DNA of 64,000 nucleotides, taken from assembly GCF_900129545.1 (NCBI RefSeq), contig NZ_FQWB01000004.1, forward strand, positions 351,098-415,097, written 5' to 3'. Source of the DNA: Flavobacterium fluvii. GTDB taxonomy: Bacteria > Bacteroidota > Bacteroidia > Flavobacteriales > Flavobacteriaceae. Made by a program: the position numbers and the translations under genes. The notes beneath the pieces were generated by a model that was not told where the DNA came from, did not search any database, and saw only the letters and a list, made by a program, of their open reading frames with translations. Positions 1-9,173 of this stretch are shown one piece after another (the stretch's first letter is position 1; each line of letters begins with the position of its first letter).

Positions 1-590
1 TCTGCCGGCAAGTTTTTTAGGGCAATGGCTCCGTCTTTATCAAAGAAAGTTTTCCCGTTTACCAAGAACTGGGTTACTTCTTTTCCGTTTACGGTTATTT
101 TTCCGTCACTGTCAACTTCAAATCCTGGCAATTGTTTCAACAAAACTTCGACATTGGCATCTGGACGCACCTTGAAAGAAGCCGCATTAAACTCTATGGT
201 ATCTTTTTTTATTTTGATGGGTGGTGCTTCACTTTTTATAACAACCTCGTTCAATGCGTTTGTATTCTGCATCAAGTATAATTTCCCGAAATCCTTGCTT
301 TCCAAAAGCCCATTTTGTTCTTCAACATAAGTTTGATAGCCCATATAATTGACCTTCAAAAAAATAGGTTTCTCGTATTTTTTGGTGGCAATTTTAAAAG
401 CCCCATTTTTATCGGTATTGGCATATTCTATAACGGTAGAATCTTTGACATTGGAAAAATAAACCGTCGCCAATTCCAACGGAACCTGTGTATTAATATC
501 ATAGACAGTACCTTTAATCACAATGTCATTTTGGGCATTGGCAGAAAAAACGAAAAACAAAAGCAGTAAAGAAGAATAGATTTTAGACAT
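1..590 (-). CDS. TonB-dependent-receptor-like outer membrane protein, N-terminal part (runs off window)
   Basis: The ATG is at 588-590 and the frame stays open to the left edge (196 codons). Residues 1-19 form a signal peptide ending in SANAQ. Residues about 22-105 look like a carboxypeptidase-regulatory-type beta-sandwich (IVIKGTVYD, then NTDKNGAFKI). From about 110 there is a plug-like segment (NEVVIKSEAPP, KQLPGFEVDSDGKITVNGK). This order is that of Bacteroidota outer-membrane beta-barrel receptors of the TonB-dependent superfamily. The barrel itself lies outside the window, so the substrate cannot be judged. Confidence 0.8.
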   Translation of the reverse strand, partial: MSKIYSSLLLLFFVFSANAQNDIVIKGTVYDINTQVPLELATVYFSNVKDSTVIEYANTDKNGAFKIATKKYEKPIFLKVNYMGYQTYVEEQNGLLESKDFGKLYLMQNTNALNEVVIKSEAPPIKIKKDTIEFNAASFKVRPDANVEVLLKQLPGFEVDSDGKITVNGKEVTQFLVNGKTFFDKDGAIALKNLPA

Positions 591-813
591 AAAGCGTTTT
601 ATTATAGAAAGTAGATAAGACAAAAAAACACGGAAAAGGTTTAATGAGTGTTTCATTTATTAATCAAAAGATCTTGTTTCCCCTGATTAGTCATTCGTCT
701 ATCGTGTTTCAAAATCATCTCTACATCATTTTTTTAATAATTGATTAATAAGCAGTTAACTAAATTTTTTGTGTTTTAATCGTAACTTTAAAATACACAT
801 AAAAAAAGTAGCC
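591..813. other. Divergent intergenic region
   Basis: This AT-rich stretch separates the leftward receptor gene from the rightward small membrane protein gene. A TAACTTTA stretch at about 783-790 resembles the Bacteroidota -7 box (TAnnTTTG) and would place transcription start shortly before the ATG at 814. No coding sequence was seen. Confidence 0.4.
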
Positions 814-1044
814 ATGAAAAATTTTGTGATTAAACTGGTGTGGTTTGCCACTGGATTTGTTTTTATTTTTACCGGTTTATGTCAAGTCAAAACGCCATTA
901 ACCCTATTAATGAGTTTGTTTCTCATAGGAAGTTTTTTAGTTCCGTTTATGGTTTACAAAGTTTTGACTGATGATTATACCACTTTTAAAACTTTCAAAG
1001 ATTGGTACGAAGACAATCCCACCGAAACATTGGACGAAGAGTAA
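814..1044 (+). CDS. Small two-helix membrane protein, unknown function
   Basis: This 76-residue protein has two hydrophobic stretches (about residues 6-24 and 30-47) and an acidic C-terminal tail (DWYEDNPTETLDEE), so it is probably an inner-membrane protein with a soluble tail. An in-frame ATG exists at 769, but the -7-like box at about 783-790 lies downstream of it. The ATG at 814, followed by a typical MKNFVIKL start, is therefore preferred. It stands alone between oppositely oriented genes. I do not recognise a characterised family. Confidence 0.6.
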   Translation: MKNFVIKLVWFATGFVFIFTGLCQVKTPLTLLMSLFLIGSFLVPFMVYKVLTDDYTTFKTFKDWYEDNPTETLDEE

Positions 1045-1147
1045 TAGCACTGTATTTTCACTTTGAAGACGAATTTTTTTTCAAAAAAAAAGTTTATCGA
1101 GTTTTTGCAAACTGATAAACTTTTTATAATTCTTAAGATCAAAAAGA

Positions 1148-2458
1148 CTATTTCTCCCTGATATAAATATCGATTGGCACTCCCGAGAAGTCCCAGTTTT
1201 CCCTAATCTTGTTTTCGAGGTAACGTTTGTAAGGTTCCTTCACATATTGCGGCATATTGGCAAAAAACACGAATTGTGGCGTTGCTGTTGGCAACTGCAT
1301 GCAATATTTAATTTTCACGTATTTCCCTTTGGTTGCTGGCGGCGGATAAGCTTCGATTACTTTCAACATAAATTCGTTGAATTTTGAAGTCGCAATACGT
1401 TGTTGCCTGTTTTCATAAACTTGAACCGTTGCTTCCAATGCTTTCAACAAACGTTGTTTGGTTAATGCCGAAACAAAAAGAATCGGCACATCGGTAAACG
1501 GCATCAATTCTTTTTTAATTTTTTCTTCGTAATCACGGGTTGACATAGTGTCTTTTTCGACCAAATCCCATTTGTTTACCAAGATAACAACCCCTTTTCT
1601 GTTTTTCTCGGCCAACCAAAAAATACTTTGGTCCTGCCCTTCAAATCCACGGGTGGCATCAATTACCAAAATACAAATATCAGCATGTTCTATCGCACGA
1701 ACCGAACGCATTACCGAGTAAAACTCTAAATCTTCCTTTACTTTCGCTTTACGACGAATTCCGGCAGTATCCACCAAGTTGAATTCGAAACCAAAACGGT
1801 CGAATTTGGTATCAATGGCATCACGGGTTGTTCCCGCAATGTCCGTAACCATAAACCTGTCTTTACCAATCAATGCGTTGATGAAACTTGATTTTCCAGC
1901 GTTAGGACGTCCCACGACTGCAAAACGTGGCAACACCACTTCTTCCTGAACTGGTTCTGGTTTTACTGGAAAAGCCTCAATTAAAGCATCCAATAAATCT
2001 CCCGTTCCGCTTCCCGAAATACTGGCAAACGTAAAATATTCTCCTAATCCAAGGTTGTAAAATTCGATGGCGTCTTTTTCACGCATCGCGTTATCCACCT
2101 TGTTTACCGCCAATAAAACTGGTTTTGTAATCTTGCGCAACATTTTGGCAACGGCATCATCCATTGGCGTAATACCTTCTTCGACATCTACCACAAAAAT
2201 GATTACGTCAGCTTCGTCAATGGCCAATTCCACTTGTTTGCGGATTTCACCTTCAAAAACATCGTCGGATCCACGAACATAACCACCAGTGTCAATTACC
2301 GAGAATTCTTTTCCGTTCCACTCGCTTTTACCGTAGTTTCGATCTCTGGTAACTCCAGAAACTGAATCTACAATAGCCTCTCTTCTTTGTATCAGCCTAT
2401 TAAAAAGGGTTGATTTCCCTACATTAGGTCTTCCTACTATCGCAACAATATTATTCAT
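1148..2458 (-). CDS. der: Ribosome biogenesis GTPase Der (EngA)
   Basis: Der is a cytoplasmic tandem GTPase needed for maturation of the 50S ribosomal subunit. The 436-residue length fits the family. The first G domain (about 1-165) shows [13 protein letters not shown] and NKVD. The second (about 175-345) shows [13 protein letters not shown] and NKWD. The last ~85 residues match the KH-like domain ([27 protein letters not shown]). The start at 2458 gives the usual [16 protein letters not shown] opening. Era lies about 0.7 kb away, but a plus-strand gene lies between, so the two are not an operon. Confidence 0.97.
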   Translation of the reverse strand: MNNIVAIVGRPNVGKSTLFNRLIQRREAIVDSVSGVTRDRNYGKSEWNGKEFSVIDTGGYVRGSDDVFEGEIRKQVELAIDEADVIIFVVDVEEGITPMDDAVAKMLRKITKPVLLAVNKVDNAMREKDAIEFYNLGLGEYFTFASISGSGTGDLLDALIEAFPVKPEPVQEEVVLPRFAVVGRPNAGKSSFINALIGKDRFMVTDIAGTTRDAIDTKFDRFGFEFNLVDTAGIRRKAKVKEDLEFYSVMRSVRAIEHADICILVIDATRGFEGQDQSIFWLAEKNRKGVVILVNKWDLVEKDTMSTRDYEEKIKKELMPFTDVPILFVSALTKQRLLKALEATVQVYENRQQRIATSKFNEFMLKVIEAYPPPATKGKYVKIKYCMQLPTATPQFVFFANMPQYVKEPYKRYLENKIRENWDFSGVPIDIYIREK

Positions 2459-2470
2459 TTTTGTAAATTT

Positions 2471-2520
2471 TAGATTTGCTTCGCCAGTTCGCTGACGCTC
2501 GGGTCAAATTTCAGATTTTA
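2471..2520. repeat. REP-like dispersed element, copy 1
   Basis: The segment contains GCTTCGCC-x2-TTCGCT-x2-CGCTCGGG, flanked by AGATTT-type words. It lies just upstream of der. A related copy in the opposite orientation occurs at 29288-29333. The GC-rich core stands out in an AT-rich intergenic region. The function is unknown; it looks like a small dispersed intergenic repeat. Confidence 0.55.
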
Positions 2521-2665
2521 GAATCTAGTTTCCTAAATTTCTATTACTTATAAATCCAAAATGCAGTATTTTAATTTTTTGCAAAGGTAGTGTTAAATCC
2601 CATACTATCAATTTTTTTACTATTTTGCAATGTTATTAATAATTTCGAACCCAAAAACTGTCCTT

Positions 2666-3163
2666 ATGGATGCCGATACCGAAATCAGACTTCGCTTGCG
2701 TTTTTACAAAGATGTGCCAGAAAACTTGGAATCCGTCCGTCAAAAATTCGAAAATTATAAAGCAAATTGCACCGAAGATTGTCATCTAAAAATCAAGCAC
2801 AACCACATCTGGATGAATATGCCCGATGCCAAACGTGAATATTGGTCGCCCCATTTGCATTTAGAACTGGAACCCAAAGACAACAACGAAACCCACATCC
2901 GTGGATTGTTTGGTCCAGAACCCACTTTATGGACGCTTTTTATGTTTCTACATTTTATGGTGGCGGGAATTTTTGTGGTTTTCAGTGCCATCGCCTACTC
3001 CAACTATGTATTGAAACAGCCGACCACAATGGATTTAATCGTGATGTTGCTGATGGTTATCGTTTGGTTTTTGCTCTACTTCATCGCCAAACAAATACGC
3101 TTTAAAGGCAATGGACAGATGAATGAATTGGAAGGGAAGTTCTTGGAGATTTTGGAATCGTAA
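2666..3163 (+). CDS. Conserved membrane protein of unknown function
   Basis: The protein has 165 residues. About 85 N-terminal residues are polar, with many charged and aromatic residues (DADTEIRLRLRFYKDVPE, KREYWSPHLHLELEP). Two membrane helices follow (about residues 88-112 and 120-142), then a basic and acidic tail. An in-frame ATG at 2630 would add 12 residues, but a TATTTTG promoter-like box sits directly before 2630, so the ATG at 2666 (MDADTEIR) is preferred; this choice is uncertain. It lies between der and era on the opposite strand. The function is unknown. Confidence 0.65.
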   Translation: MDADTEIRLRLRFYKDVPENLESVRQKFENYKANCTEDCHLKIKHNHIWMNMPDAKREYWSPHLHLELEPKDNNETHIRGLFGPEPTLWTLFMFLHFMVAGIFVVFSAIAYSNYVLKQPTTMDLIVMLLMVIVWFLLYFIAKQIRFKGNGQMNELEGKFLEILES

Positions 3164-3164
3164 A

Positions 3165-4046
3165 CTACTGATTATACCCAAACCTTTTCAACATATTGGC
3201 GTTACTTCTCCAGTTTTTATTGACTTTCACGTACAATTCGATGTGGATTTGCTTTCCGAAAAATTTCTCCAAGTCGGCACGGGCTTCCATTCCCACTTGT
3301 TTCAGGGCAGCACCTTTGTGGCCAATGATGATTCCTTTTTGGGTTTCGCGTTCCACCATAATCAGGGAACGAATGCGGATGATGTTTTCGTCTTCGAAGA
3401 ATTCTTCGGTCACGATTTCGACAGCATACGGAATTTCTTTGCTGTAATTCAACAATATTTTTTCGCGGATGGTTTCATTTACGAAGAAACGCTCCGGCTT
3501 GTCCGTCAATTGGTCTTTTGGATAATAAGCTGGTGACTCCGGCAACAATGAAATAATTCTTTGGAAAACTTCGGGAACATTGAAGTTTTGCAAAGCAGAT
3601 ATGGGATAAATTTCTGCATTGGGAACTTTTTCCGTCCAAAAAGCCACTTGGGTTTCCAATTGTTCTTGATTGGAATTGTCAATTTTGTTCAACAACAACA
3701 AAACCGGGATTTTCGAATGGATGATTTTATTGAAAAAAGCTTCGTCTTTCAATTCTTGTTCACCAATTTCGACCATATAAATCAAGATGTCGGCATCTTC
3801 AAAAGCGGATTTCACGAAGTTCATCATCGATTCCTGCATTTCGTAAGCCGGCTTGATGATTCCAGGCGTATCGGACAAAATCAATTGAAAATCTTCTCCG
3901 TTCACGATTCCCAAAATTCTATGACGGGTAGTTTGCGCTTTGGACGTGATGATGGACAATCTTTCGCCAACGAAGGCATTCATCAGGGTTGATTTCCCCA
4001 CGTTTGGATTTCCGATGATATTTACAAAACCTGCTTTATGTGTCAT
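3165..4046 (-). CDS. era: GTPase Era
   Basis: Era binds the 3' end of 16S rRNA and aids assembly of the 30S subunit. The G domain occupies about residues 1-170 ([22 protein letters not shown]). A KH RNA-binding domain follows at about 210-285 (IGHKGAALKQVG, KVNKNWRSN). The frame opens at 4073, but the ATG at 4046 (MTHKAGFVNIIGNPNVGKS) matches the usual Era start and gives 293 residues, the normal family length. Its stop nearly abuts the stop of the convergent membrane-protein gene (3163/3165). Confidence 0.96.
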   Translation of the reverse strand: MTHKAGFVNIIGNPNVGKSTLMNAFVGERLSIITSKAQTTRHRILGIVNGEDFQLILSDTPGIIKPAYEMQESMMNFVKSAFEDADILIYMVEIGEQELKDEAFFNKIIHSKIPVLLLLNKIDNSNQEQLETQVAFWTEKVPNAEIYPISALQNFNVPEVFQRIISLLPESPAYYPKDQLTDKPERFFVNETIREKILLNYSKEIPYAVEIVTEEFFEDENIIRIRSLIMVERETQKGIIIGHKGAALKQVGMEARADLEKFFGKQIHIELYVKVNKNWRSNANMLKRFGYNQ

Positions 4047-4290
4047 AATATGTGTATTCAAATGAAGTGTCAAATCTTTGTTCGATGATTGGAATTCTTT
4101 TTAATTTTCGAATGCATAAAAAAAATGCAATTTCGCCAACTCCTTTATTTCTCGATGTTTCGGGCACAAAGGTACGATTGAATCCAGTATCTTCAGCAAG
4201 AATTACCGACTTTTTTAGAACCGCGGCAAACGGATAAATTGGTTCAGCAATTTTCAATTTGATAAACGACGCATTTTTAAGACATAAAAA

Positions 4291-4320
4291 AGGGTTGACT
4301 TTAATTAAAAAGTCAACCCT
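4291..4320 (-). terminator. Intrinsic terminator after the Asn/Gly-rich protein gene
   Basis: A perfect 12-bp stem, AGGGTTGACTTT (4291-4302) with AAAGTCAACCCT (4309-4320), has a 6-nt loop. On the minus strand it is followed by a T-tract (A-run at about 4285-4290). It lies 30 bp after the stop at 4350. Confidence 0.85.
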
Positions 4321-4349
4321 GATTATTTAAACTTAAACACTTTTAAAAT

Positions 4350-4898
4350 TTATTTCCCGTGTTTATTTCCTTTTCCATGGTTACCATTTCCGTTTCCGTT
4401 TCCGTTGTTATGATTACCATTGTTGCCATTTCCGTTGTTGCCATGGTTGTTGTAATTACCATTATTGCCATGGTTGTCATTGTCATTTCTATAGCCATGG
4501 TTTTTATTCCCATTTTTGTATCCTATAGATTGTTGTGGTCTACCTTTATATCCTTTATAATATTTTACTTTATCATATCTATAATTGGTATAAGGTCTTG
4601 AACCGTGGTAATCGTTTAAAACAACTTTATAGCCTCTATTCAAATCATAGTTTCTATACTGTCTAGGCAAATAGCTTGATCTAATCCAAGCTCCGTTGCT
4701 TAGAAAAATAAATTGTGTGGCTCTTATATCATAATAAGCTTGAACATCCGGCAAATAATAATAGTTTACCGAAGAATATCCTACTGGTCCCCATGACGGC
4801 TGCAATCCTAAATTTACGTTTATGGATACTTGTGCATTCATTGAATTTGATGCAAAAAACATCATTATTCCCAGGGTCATTAATTTTAAAGTTTTCAT
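4350..4898 (-). CDS. Secreted protein with Asn/Gly/His-rich tail, unknown function
   Basis: The 182-residue protein has a signal peptide (residues 1-22, ending SMNAQ). A Tyr/Pro-rich segment of about 100 residues follows (YYLPDVQAYYDIRATQFI, WIRSSYLPRQYR). From about residue 125 it is low complexity, with N, G, H and K in short repeats (NGNNGNHNN, GNGNGNHGKG). The middle resembles small cell-envelope proteins of Bacteroidota, often lightly annotated. The tail is likely disordered and could bind metals through His, but that is inference. A strong terminator follows it. Confidence 0.7.
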   Translation of the reverse strand: MKTLKLMTLGIMMFFASNSMNAQVSINVNLGLQPSWGPVGYSSVNYYYLPDVQAYYDIRATQFIFLSNGAWIRSSYLPRQYRNYDLNRGYKVVLNDYHGSRPYTNYRYDKVKYYKGYKGRPQQSIGYKNGNKNHGYRNDNDNHGNNGNYNNHGNNGNGNNGNHNNGNGNGNGNHGKGNKHGK

Positions 4899-5290
4899 TT
4901 TTGTTTGTATTTAATTAGTATTATTTATTTGTATTTGTTGTTCAACATTTTCTTAAAAGCCAACAACTGTGCCAATAATCTGAAATTAACATATATTGGC
5001 TATTGTTATTTTTTAAATTACTTATAATCAACACATAACAAGAACCAATAAAATTATGATAATGACACCAACATTAAATAAAGAGGTGCTTTTTTTATCT
5101 TATTTTTATTTTTAATTGCTGAATTATTTATAATGTAAAGGTGGGGAACATTCAAGCTTGTTCTGTTATACATTTACCGGCATTAATTACAAAATTCACA
5201 CATTTAGCAAATAGCTTGCTTATTCCATAAAAAAAAAGACAGGGTTTTGAATCCCTGTCCTTTTGCAATCTGTTTGAAATTATTTGAATT
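4899..5290. other. Intergenic region, about 390 bp
   Basis: The region is AT-rich with no supported coding sequence. Its left part should carry the promoter of the Asn/Gly-rich protein gene. The right end holds the terminator of the OmpA-family gene (5238-5259). Confidence 0.4.
5238..5259 (-). terminator. Intrinsic terminator of the OmpA-family gene
   Basis: The stem GACAGGG (5238-5244) pairs with CCCTGTC (5253-5259). On the minus strand a run of T follows (A-run at 5229-5237). It lies about 30 bp past the stop at 5291. Confidence 0.85.
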
Positions 5291-7324
5291 TTATTTACCC
5301 GAATTGAAAATATCAATAATTACGGTACGGTTATAAAAACGTTCCTCCGGAAAATTGTTGTTGAAAGGAGAATGGCTTGTATCTTCGCCATAACCGTTTA
5401 CTTCAAATTTCACGTCGGTTCTACCCGATTTGGCCAAAGCACTTCCAAGAATGTTTTTCACATCGTTGGCACGAGCTTGGGACAAACTCAAATTATGGAC
5501 ATCATTTCCAATAATATCTGCATGACCCTGGATAATGACCGTTCCATTCATCGGTATTTTAGGTGCTACAACATCTGTTAGGTATTTATCATAGATAGTG
5601 ATGGCTTTCGATTCGTTGAATTCATAAATAACGCTATATCTTAAACCTTCATCTATTTTGGCTGGTGTCCAAAGTACGATGTGTGCCTTTGTTTCTTTGC
5701 TTACCGCTTTACCACTTTTGGTTTGGCCCGTCATCGTGATTTTATAATCTCCTTCAGGTTTGTCTCCCAAAATAGTTTTGGTCGGTATGCTCACGCTTTC
5801 TTGGGTATATGGACCAAAAGATTGAACTTTTCCGCTTTCATCCGTAGCTTGCACAGACCATACAGAGAAAGCTTCGTTGGCTCCTTTTACGTCAAAAACC
5901 ACATAACTTTCGGCTGGTGCTTCTTGCATGGCAGCAGTTTCTGATACTCTAACATCAGGTCCGCTTTGAAATTCCATCAATAATACTGGAGAACTGCTTT
6001 CGATGGAAACCCTTCTATCGCCTTCACGAAGCAAATCCAATTCCAGTGTTCCTCCTGGTTGTACTGAAGGAAGATTTGGTTTCAACTGTCCTTTGGTAGT
6101 GATTCTTGAAGCACTGATTCCGAAAGTATTTACCAAATAGAATTTAACTGATTCCGCCATTTCTTTACCGTCTTTTGCTCCTTGCTCTGAAGACCCAACC
6201 AACGTAATGGTTGTTGATGGGTTTTTTATCATACGGTCTCCCAAAATATTGATGACATTATAATATACATTCATTTGTCGTTCAGAACGACCAGATTGGT
6301 TTATTGGCGTTATCATTTCCAGTTGATCTTCCCTGAAGTCTTTCACTTCTTCTTTTTTAAGCAGTTTGTAACGACTTGGGATTTCGGATGAACCTAAATT
6401 AAAGAACACATAGTTGCGTAATGGAAAAACTTCTCTAACACGTCGCTGTGTAGGAACATTGGCAGGAGCATTAACAGAAAACTGAACTTCTGGATCTGCT
6501 ATCACCGTTGCTTTTGCATTATCGTCCGGCACTGAAATAAGACGTCCTTGACCAAACTTAAGTGCCACACCGGCTCTTATCGTTGTTATGTTCAATGTTT
6601 CAATAGAACGCGGATCTTGTCCAAAGTAGGGATGAAATGAGGCAAAAGGAGAAAGAACAAATTGTGTTTTGCTGTTTTGTGATGAAAGCGGAATATCATA
6701 TCCCAATCCGATTTGCATCGAAATGATGGTTTTTTTGACATCGCTTAAATCGCCTTTCACTGCTGGACTTGCCTCTTGATTAGGATAAGCAGGATTGATT
6801 CCCAGTTGGTAAGTGAATGATTTGTCCAAATTGAAAGCCAAACGTGGCCCACCGAACAAATAGAAATTAGATTTAAAAGGAGCAACACGCAAACTAGGTT
6901 CTACCGTGATGTAACTAATATTCGTTTTTAAATCGGCAGGACAGTCACAAGGTGTTACCACTTGATCAAACTTGGCTTTGCGGTTGTCGTATCCGGCTTG
7001 CAACATAAAACCCAATCTTGTGTCAGGACGGTGGTATTCCAAAAGAGGAGCCACGAACAATCCAACACCTTTACCTTCGTGAAAAGTAGCCGGAGGAGTA
7101 AAATCAGAATTCAATTTATAAGTTGAACCTTCATAGAAATTAAAATTGGCACCCGCTGCCACACCAAACCACCAAGACGGTTTTGTGTATTGCAATTCCT
7201 GTGCTTGTACTGGCGCTTGGACACTGAACCAAACCAAAGCAACTATCAAAATGCTTTTGAGTGTCGGTTTATTTGGGGTCAATGTACTATACAAACCCTC
7301 TTTAAAATTAGCTTTTGCTTTCAT
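5291..7324 (-). CDS. OmpA-family outer membrane protein with N-terminal barrel-like region
   Basis: The 677-residue protein has a signal peptide (about 1-41, ending APVQAQE). Residues about 50-255 have the alternating pattern of an outer-membrane beta-barrel (FGVAAGANFNFYEG, LQAGYDNRKAKF, GGPRLAFNL). The middle carries beta-rich segments and an OmpA-like piece (GSSEQGAKDGKEMAESVKFYL). The C-terminal OmpA domain (about 570-677) shows IQGHADIIGNDVHNLSLSQARA, split here by family variation, which would bind peptidoglycan. The gene follows the ice-binding lipoprotein by 78 bp and may share its transcript, although a weak hairpin lies between. It probably links the outer membrane to the cell wall. 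Confidence 0.85.
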   Translation of the reverse strand: MKAKANFKEGLYSTLTPNKPTLKSILIVALVWFSVQAPVQAQELQYTKPSWWFGVAAGANFNFYEGSTYKLNSDFTPPATFHEGKGVGLFVAPLLEYHRPDTRLGFMLQAGYDNRKAKFDQVVTPCDCPADLKTNISYITVEPSLRVAPFKSNFYLFGGPRLAFNLDKSFTYQLGINPAYPNQEASPAVKGDLSDVKKTIISMQIGLGYDIPLSSQNSKTQFVLSPFASFHPYFGQDPRSIETLNITTIRAGVALKFGQGRLISVPDDNAKATVIADPEVQFSVNAPANVPTQRRVREVFPLRNYVFFNLGSSEIPSRYKLLKKEEVKDFREDQLEMITPINQSGRSERQMNVYYNVINILGDRMIKNPSTTITLVGSSEQGAKDGKEMAESVKFYLVNTFGISASRITTKGQLKPNLPSVQPGGTLELDLLREGDRRVSIESSSPVLLMEFQSGPDVRVSETAAMQEAPAESYVVFDVKGANEAFSVWSVQATDESGKVQSFGPYTQESVSIPTKTILGDKPEGDYKITMTGQTKSGKAVSKETKAHIVLWTPAKIDEGLRYSVIYEFNESKAITIYDKYLTDVVAPKIPMNGTVIIQGHADIIGNDVHNLSLSQARANDVKNILGSALAKSGRTDVKFEVNGYGEDTSHSPFNNNFPEERFYNRTVIIDIFNSGK

Positions 7325-7352
7325 TTTTTATTTTTTTATTTTGTTAAAATAA

Positions 7353-7372
7353 ATCCCGCCCTAAGACGGGAT
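7353..7372. terminator. Weak hairpin between the ice-binding and OmpA-family genes
   Basis: ATCCCG (7353-7358) pairs with CGGGAT (7367-7372). A T-run on the plus strand and a T-rich stretch on the minus strand flank it. It may attenuate transcription from the ice-binding gene into the OmpA-family gene. Confidence 0.45.
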
Positions 7373-7402
7373 GTGTTTTTTTTTATATTTTAAATCAGGC
7401 TC

Positions 7403-8863
7403 TTAGTTAGGAACATTAATTACGGTATTGACCATGGTAACTGAAGACACCAGCGAAATCGCTCTACCGTTTAATGTAGTCACACTGGCATTTGTACTAT
7501 TGGCAGGAGAAGACAAAGTCACTCCAGAATTAGCGATAATATTTCCGGTCATCACTCCACCTCCGGCGTAATTAATAACTGCTGAACTACCCACATACCA
7601 GTAAACATTTTTAGCCAAGGCACCACCAATCAATTTCACGCTTCTTGGTAATGAATTACCAACTGTCAAAGCAGAAGCCGTTTGAAAAACGAACACGGCA
7701 TTCGGATCTCCTTTGGCATCCAATGTAAGGTCGCCATTAGTGATGTCAAAAGTTCCACTATTCGATTTGTAAACACCCGGAGCCAGTGTTAATCCTCCAA
7801 GTTGTCCTGCTCCTGGATCAATACCACCCGGCATCGAAGCTGGAGAAATACTTAAATATGCAGCTCTGGCGGCATTCAATCCTATTAAAGCAGTTGCTGC
7901 TTTGGTAGCATTTCCCGGTGCTGGTGCAGCTGCGAATATTTCACCGGTAACAAGTCCTTTATTAAGAGGAGTTATAGTATAAACATCACCTGTCAATACT
8001 TCTTGGAAACCTGTCATCAAAGTTGAAGCAGCAGTTGTTCCTATATTTCCATTAACCACGGTAAATAATCCTTGATTGGTTATTCCGGCATTTCCTCCGA
8101 AAACACCAAAGAACAAACCGCTTGTGCTTGTAGGCGGAGGCGTAACAATTACAGGAATTACCGTTGTAAAACTCCAAACATAATTACTTGCCATTGGAGT
8201 ACCGGCAACATTTTTAGCACCATTAGTAATAGTAACCGTATATACTTTGTTTGCTAATAATGGCAAAGACGGTGCAAAAGAAACCGTTGATCCGGAATAG
8301 GTAATGGCTCCTAAAACCGCATTTGAACCTTCCTTAACGGTAAACGTTGTACCGTCTAATGTCAATGGGTTCATTGGCATATTAAAGGTCGCCGAAATAA
8401 TTTTATTTAGCGCAACTCCAGTAGCATTGTTCGCAGGATCAGTTGAAACTATAATTGGAGCAATACCAGTAGTAAATGTCCAAACATAATCAGCCTGCAA
8501 TGCATTACCTGTCAAGTCTTTGGCCGATGTTTTGATTCTGGCTGCATAAACTGTGTTTGGAGCAAGAAGGCTGTTTGGGGTAAATGTCGCGACTGCACCA
8601 GAAAGTGTAACCGTTCCTGAAACTGGGATTCCTCCTACTGTTAAAACAAATGAAGATTGATCGATAGTTGCTGGATTCATCGCTTCGTTGAAGGTCGCAG
8701 TAATTATCTGGTTCAAGGGCACTCCAACAGCGCCATCAATGGGGTTCGTTGTTGATACAACTGGACATACACCAACGACTTCTTCGAAATCATCATTTGC
8801 ACAGCCCGAAATTAACGCAATAAACAGTATTGCGATAGTCAATAGTAATTTTTTAGTTTTCAT
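7403..8863 (-). CDS. Ice-binding-like (DUF3494) lipoprotein with two Ig-like domains
   Basis: The 486-residue protein has a lipoprotein signal peptide (lipobox LISGC, Cys21). Two bacterial Ig-like (Big_5/SbsA-type) domains follow at about 33-132 and 134-232; both contain NPxTxD, FxPxxxLxxNxxY and YVWxFTT patterns. Residues about 248-486 form a DUF3494 domain (FGGNAGITNQG, GNIGTT, LAPGVYKS, GDPNAVFVFQTAS, NVYWYVG, NSGVTL). DUF3494 proteins form a beta-solenoid that binds ice in characterised members; many others are not tested for this. It is probably surface-anchored through lipid and Ig spacers. A copy of the island palindrome ends 75 bp upstream of the ATG, so it looks like a regulon member. 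Confidence 0.88.
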   Translation of the reverse strand: MKTKKLLLTIAILFIALISGCANDDFEEVVGVCPVVSTTNPIDGAVGVPLNQIITATFNEAMNPATIDQSSFVLTVGGIPVSGTVTLSGAVATFTPNSLLAPNTVYAARIKTSAKDLTGNALQADYVWTFTTGIAPIIVSTDPANNATGVALNKIISATFNMPMNPLTLDGTTFTVKEGSNAVLGAITYSGSTVSFAPSLPLLANKVYTVTITNGAKNVAGTPMASNYVWSFTTVIPVIVTPPPTSTSGLFFGVFGGNAGITNQGLFTVVNGNIGTTAASTLMTGFQEVLTGDVYTITPLNKGLVTGEIFAAAPAPGNATKAATALIGLNAARAAYLSISPASMPGGIDPGAGQLGGLTLAPGVYKSNSGTFDITNGDLTLDAKGDPNAVFVFQTASALTVGNSLPRSVKLIGGALAKNVYWYVGSSAVINYAGGGVMTGNIIANSGVTLSSPANSTNASVTTLNGRAISLVSSVTMVNTVINVPN

Positions 8864-8938
8864 TTTCTGGGGGTTTTATTAATTTTAAAATGTTAAACAT
8901 TTCACAATGCAAAGATTGGTCTGTTATAGTCATAAAGT

Positions 8939-8973
8939 GTTGTACTATTAAAGACAAGAGTTGTATTATTCAC
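8939..8973 (-). promoter_or_regulatory. Island palindrome copy a (ice-binding gene)
   Basis: This is one of eight 35-bp elements. The right arm is well kept (GAGTTGTATTATTCAC); the left arm is degenerate. A CAAAG box (CTTTG on the gene strand) lies at 8910-8914, exactly 25 nt from the element edge, as in copies b, c and g. The ATG at 8863 is 75 bp away. Confidence 0.7.
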
Positions 8974-9120
8974 AGGTTTTAAAATCAAAAAGACCAATAC
9001 AATAAATTTTATTCAACCGTACCGCTACAAAAATGAAAAAATCCCCCAAATTATTCCTTTCAAACCATTTATGGATTTTTAACACAACTGCCCGTTTTCA
9101 AAAAAGTCCAAAAAAAAAAA

Positions 9121-9141
9121 ATCGAGATTGAATTTCTCGAT
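9121..9141 (-). terminator. Terminator of the DHp-repeat protein gene
   Basis: ATCGAGA (9121-9127) pairs with TCTCGAT (9135-9141). A/T-runs on both sides make it potentially bidirectional. On the minus strand it lies about 30 bp after the stop at 9174. Confidence 0.8.
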
Positions 9142-9173
9142 TTTTTAAGGTGTATCAGATTTAACAACTTTCG

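Noticed and set aside
4036..4257. A 73-codon minus-strand frame upstream of era
   Set aside because: It overlaps the start of era in another frame and shows no signal, membrane or domain pattern.
4360..4480. Short tandem repeats, possible minisatellite
   Set aside because: They encode the Asn/Gly-rich tail of the secreted protein and are explained by it.
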